The position numbers were made by a program, and so were the translations under genes. Positions 37,914 through 39,442 of a stretch of DNA of 39,442 nt are shown here, in pieces. This DNA is from Opitutaceae bacterium. Its GTDB lineage: Bacteria > Verrucomicrobiota > Verrucomicrobiia > Opitutales > Opitutaceae. Each line of letters starts with the position of its first letter. Position 1 is the stretch's first letter. The DNA lies in the NCBI GenBank assembly GCA_017994935.1, contig JAGOJU010000031.1, forward strand, positions 1 through 39,442, written 5' to 3'. The notes beneath the pieces are model-generated. The model searched no databases. It was not told the DNA's origin and saw nothing but the letters and a program-made list of their open reading frames with translations.

Positions 37914-39026
37914 TCAGATGTCGAACGAGCGGGTCTGCGCAAGATGGCGCATCCAGTGGTCCACGATGACCAGCGCCGCCATGGCTTCGACGATCGGAAC
38001 CGCGCGCGGAACGACACAGGGATCATGTCTGCCCTTGCCCATGAGCTCAACCGCCCGACCGGAAACATCGACCGTTGCCTGCGGGCGCAGAATGGTTGCG
38101 GTGGGTTTGAATGCGACACGGAAAACGAGTTCTTCGCCGTTGGAAATGCCACCCTGTACGCCTCCGCTGCGATTCGTTGCGGTTCGGATGCGTCCTTCGC
38201 GCGATTCAAAAACATCGTTGTGTTCAGAGCCTCGAATTCGTGTGCCTTCAAATCCGCTGCCAATCTCGAATCCCTTCGTGGCGGGCAGGGACAACATCGC
38301 CCTGGCAAGATCAGCCTCCAGCCGGTCGAACACCGGCTCACCCAGCCCCACGGGCAGTCCCCTCACGCGGCATTCAATCACGCCACCAACGGAGTCCCCT
38401 TCACTCCGCATTGCCTTGATCCGCTCGATCATGACCGCCGCTGTCGCCGGGTGCGGGCATCGCACCGGCGTGGCCTCCACCTCGGCAAGGCTCGGAAAAG
38501 CCTCCAGAGCATCGCGTGGGACAGAAATATCGTGGATTTGCGTTATAAACGCCCGGATCTCAATTCCGGGTAACACCTTGCCTCCCAGAACTGCCAACAG
38601 CTTCTTTGCAACAGCACCCGCTGCCACACGCCCGATCGTCTCGCGAGCCGAACTGCGGCCTCCTCCATTGGGATCCCGGATACCAAACTTCATGTGGTAC
38701 GTGAAGTCCGCGTGAGAAGGGCGAAACTTGTCCGCCATCTCGTCATAGGCACTGGGGCGCTGGTCCGTATTCCTAACCCAAAGGGCCAAAGGGGCGCCGG
38801 TCGTCCTGCCTTTGTAGACTCCCGACAGGATTTCGACCAGGTCCGATTCCTTTCGCGGAGTGACAATCTCGCTCTGACCGGGACGCCTTCGATCGAGTTC
38901 AGCCTGAATTTCCTGCGGCGATATGGGAAGGCGTGGCGGGCATCCGTCGATGACGACACCAATACCGGGTCCGTGGCTTTCACCCCAGGTTGAAATCGTA
39001 AAAAGTTTTCCGAAGCTGTTGGGCAT
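37914..39026 (-). CDS. aroC: Chorismate synthase
   Basis: A 370-residue FMN-dependent enzyme, last step of the shikimate pathway (5-enolpyruvylshikimate 3-phosphate to chorismate). Signatures: [20 protein letters not shown] at the start, [28 protein letters not shown] with GGRSSARET, and [13 protein letters not shown] then VAFKPTATI. The length and C-terminal VDVSGRA...[18 protein letters not shown] block are normal. It follows nothing in the window upstream except a divergent secretin gene; the CobW-like gene begins 82 bases downstream on the same strand. Confidence 0.97.
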   Translation of the reverse strand: MPNSFGKLFTISTWGESHGPGIGVVIDGCPPRLPISPQEIQAELDRRRPGQSEIVTPRKESDLVEILSGVYKGRTTGAPLALWVRNTDQRPSAYDEMADKFRPSHADFTYHMKFGIRDPNGGGRSSARETIGRVAAGAVAKKLLAVLGGKVLPGIEIRAFITQIHDISVPRDALEAFPSLAEVEATPVRCPHPATAAVMIERIKAMRSEGDSVGGVIECRVRGLPVGLGEPVFDRLEADLARAMLSLPATKGFEIGSGFEGTRIRGSEHNDVFESREGRIRTATNRSGGVQGGISNGEELVFRVAFKPTATILRPQATVDVSGRAVELMGKGRHDPCVVPRAVPIVEAMAALVIVDHWMRHLAQTRSFDI

Positions 39027-39210
39027 CGCAGTGCAAAACCGTGGATTTCGATATTCCTTCCCGCAAGGGCGAACTCATGGAAACCTTCGCTGGTCAGACC
39101 GCATCTCAGGAACTTGCTGACAACGCGGTTTACAATCTGTGGAGTTTTCTTCAATCCCTTTACCTTTACTTTCCCGTCGCTCGTCCGATGGCAGTCCAAA
39201 ATCCGCAAGC

Positions 39211-39442
39211 ATGACCCTCCGCACGCTGTTCATTGTCATTCTTACCGCTGCCGCGGTCGGCCACGCCCAGGAGCCCACCCCCTCGCAGCCGGTGCAGAGG
39301 GAAGCGGTGAAGTCGCTCGTCATCAACGACGAGCTGTTCGAGTCGATGAAGGTGCCGGACCTGACCATCGAGTCGGCGCTGCAACTCATTGAACAATGGA
39401 CAGGGCGGACGGTCATCCGCCCGGCAGCCCTGCCGACAACGC
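39211..39442 (+). CDS. GspD-like type II secretion secretin, N-terminal fragment
   Basis: The frame starts at ATG 39211 with a signal peptide (MTLRTLFIVILTAAAVGHA) and runs off the right edge after 77 codons. The stretch VPDLTIESALQLIEQWTGRTV resembles the first secretin/N-domain repeat of GspD-type proteins, which in Verrucomicrobiota often read similarly (x-L-x-x-Y/Q-x-x-x-T-G-R-T-V). GspD forms the outer-membrane pore of type II secretion. The call rests on this short piece. It is divergent from aroC with a 184-base gap that should hold both promoters. Confidence 0.5.
   Translation, partial: MTLRTLFIVILTAAAVGHAQEPTPSQPVQREAVKSLVINDELFESMKVPDLTIESALQLIEQWTGRTVIRPAALPTT

Overview
The window is GC-rich chromosomal DNA with about 35 closely packed genes. 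It looks like a member of the PVC superphylum, most plausibly Verrucomicrobiota of the Opitutaceae kind. The reasons are a eukaryote-like type II glutamine synthetase, a monomeric NADP isocitrate dehydrogenase, an rpsP-trmD-rplS order with no rimM (as in Chlamydiae), a sulfatase next to an apiosidase-like glycoside hydrolase, and a GspD-like secretin with a verrucomicrobial style N-terminus. This placement is inference from gene content; no rRNA is present.

Layout. 1-1152 (minus): ribosomal/tRNA modification genes rpsP, trmD, rplS. 1254-2357: ychF. 2387-5924 (minus): a DegT aminotransferase, a CobA-HemD fusion and hemC. 6019-8872 (minus): ilvC and ilvN, a tRNA-Val and asd, so branched-chain and aspartate-family synthesis surrounds the valine tRNA. 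8874-11870 (plus): L,D-transpeptidase, DinG-like helicase, TPR protein. 11871-12379 has no CDS but holds a strong bidirectional terminator and a possible structured RNA. 12380-15432: icd and a beta-carbonic anhydrase. 15493-17400 (minus): a secreted cadherin-like/vWA protein. 17762-20180: an SDR enzyme, a GntR-type HTH-only regulator, type II glnA and a tiny membrane protein. 20251-21916 (plus): three translationally coupled genes, a minimal protein kinase, a PP2C phosphatase and a gamma-glutamylcyclotransferase-like protein. 21962-29719 (minus): dnaX split over two frames, glgP, mutL, argH. 29831-32575 is a small accessory patch: a secreted protein, a membrane protein, an RHH antitoxin, a PIN toxin whose 3' part is replaced by a degenerate copy of the secreted-protein gene, and tRNA-Arg. 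32576-35684: GH140-like hydrolase and sulfatase. 35973-39026 (minus): Sua5-type tsaC, a degenerate CobW-like P-loop protein, aroC. 39211 to the end: start of a type II secretion secretin.

The most striking observation is in dnaX. The zero frame stops two codons after a run of nine A residues, giving a gamma-like 384-residue product. A -1 shift on that run opens a frame of about 160 more codons ending in a tau-like tail, giving about 551 residues. Recoding is therefore needed to make the long subunit, the reverse of the E. coli and Thermus arrangement, unless the run length is a sequencing error. Other points of interest are the coupled kinase/phosphatase/cyclotransferase operon, a MutL that has lost its endonuclease metal ligands, the HTH-only regulator with a perfect palindrome over its own start codon, and the disrupted toxin gene beside tRNA-Arg.
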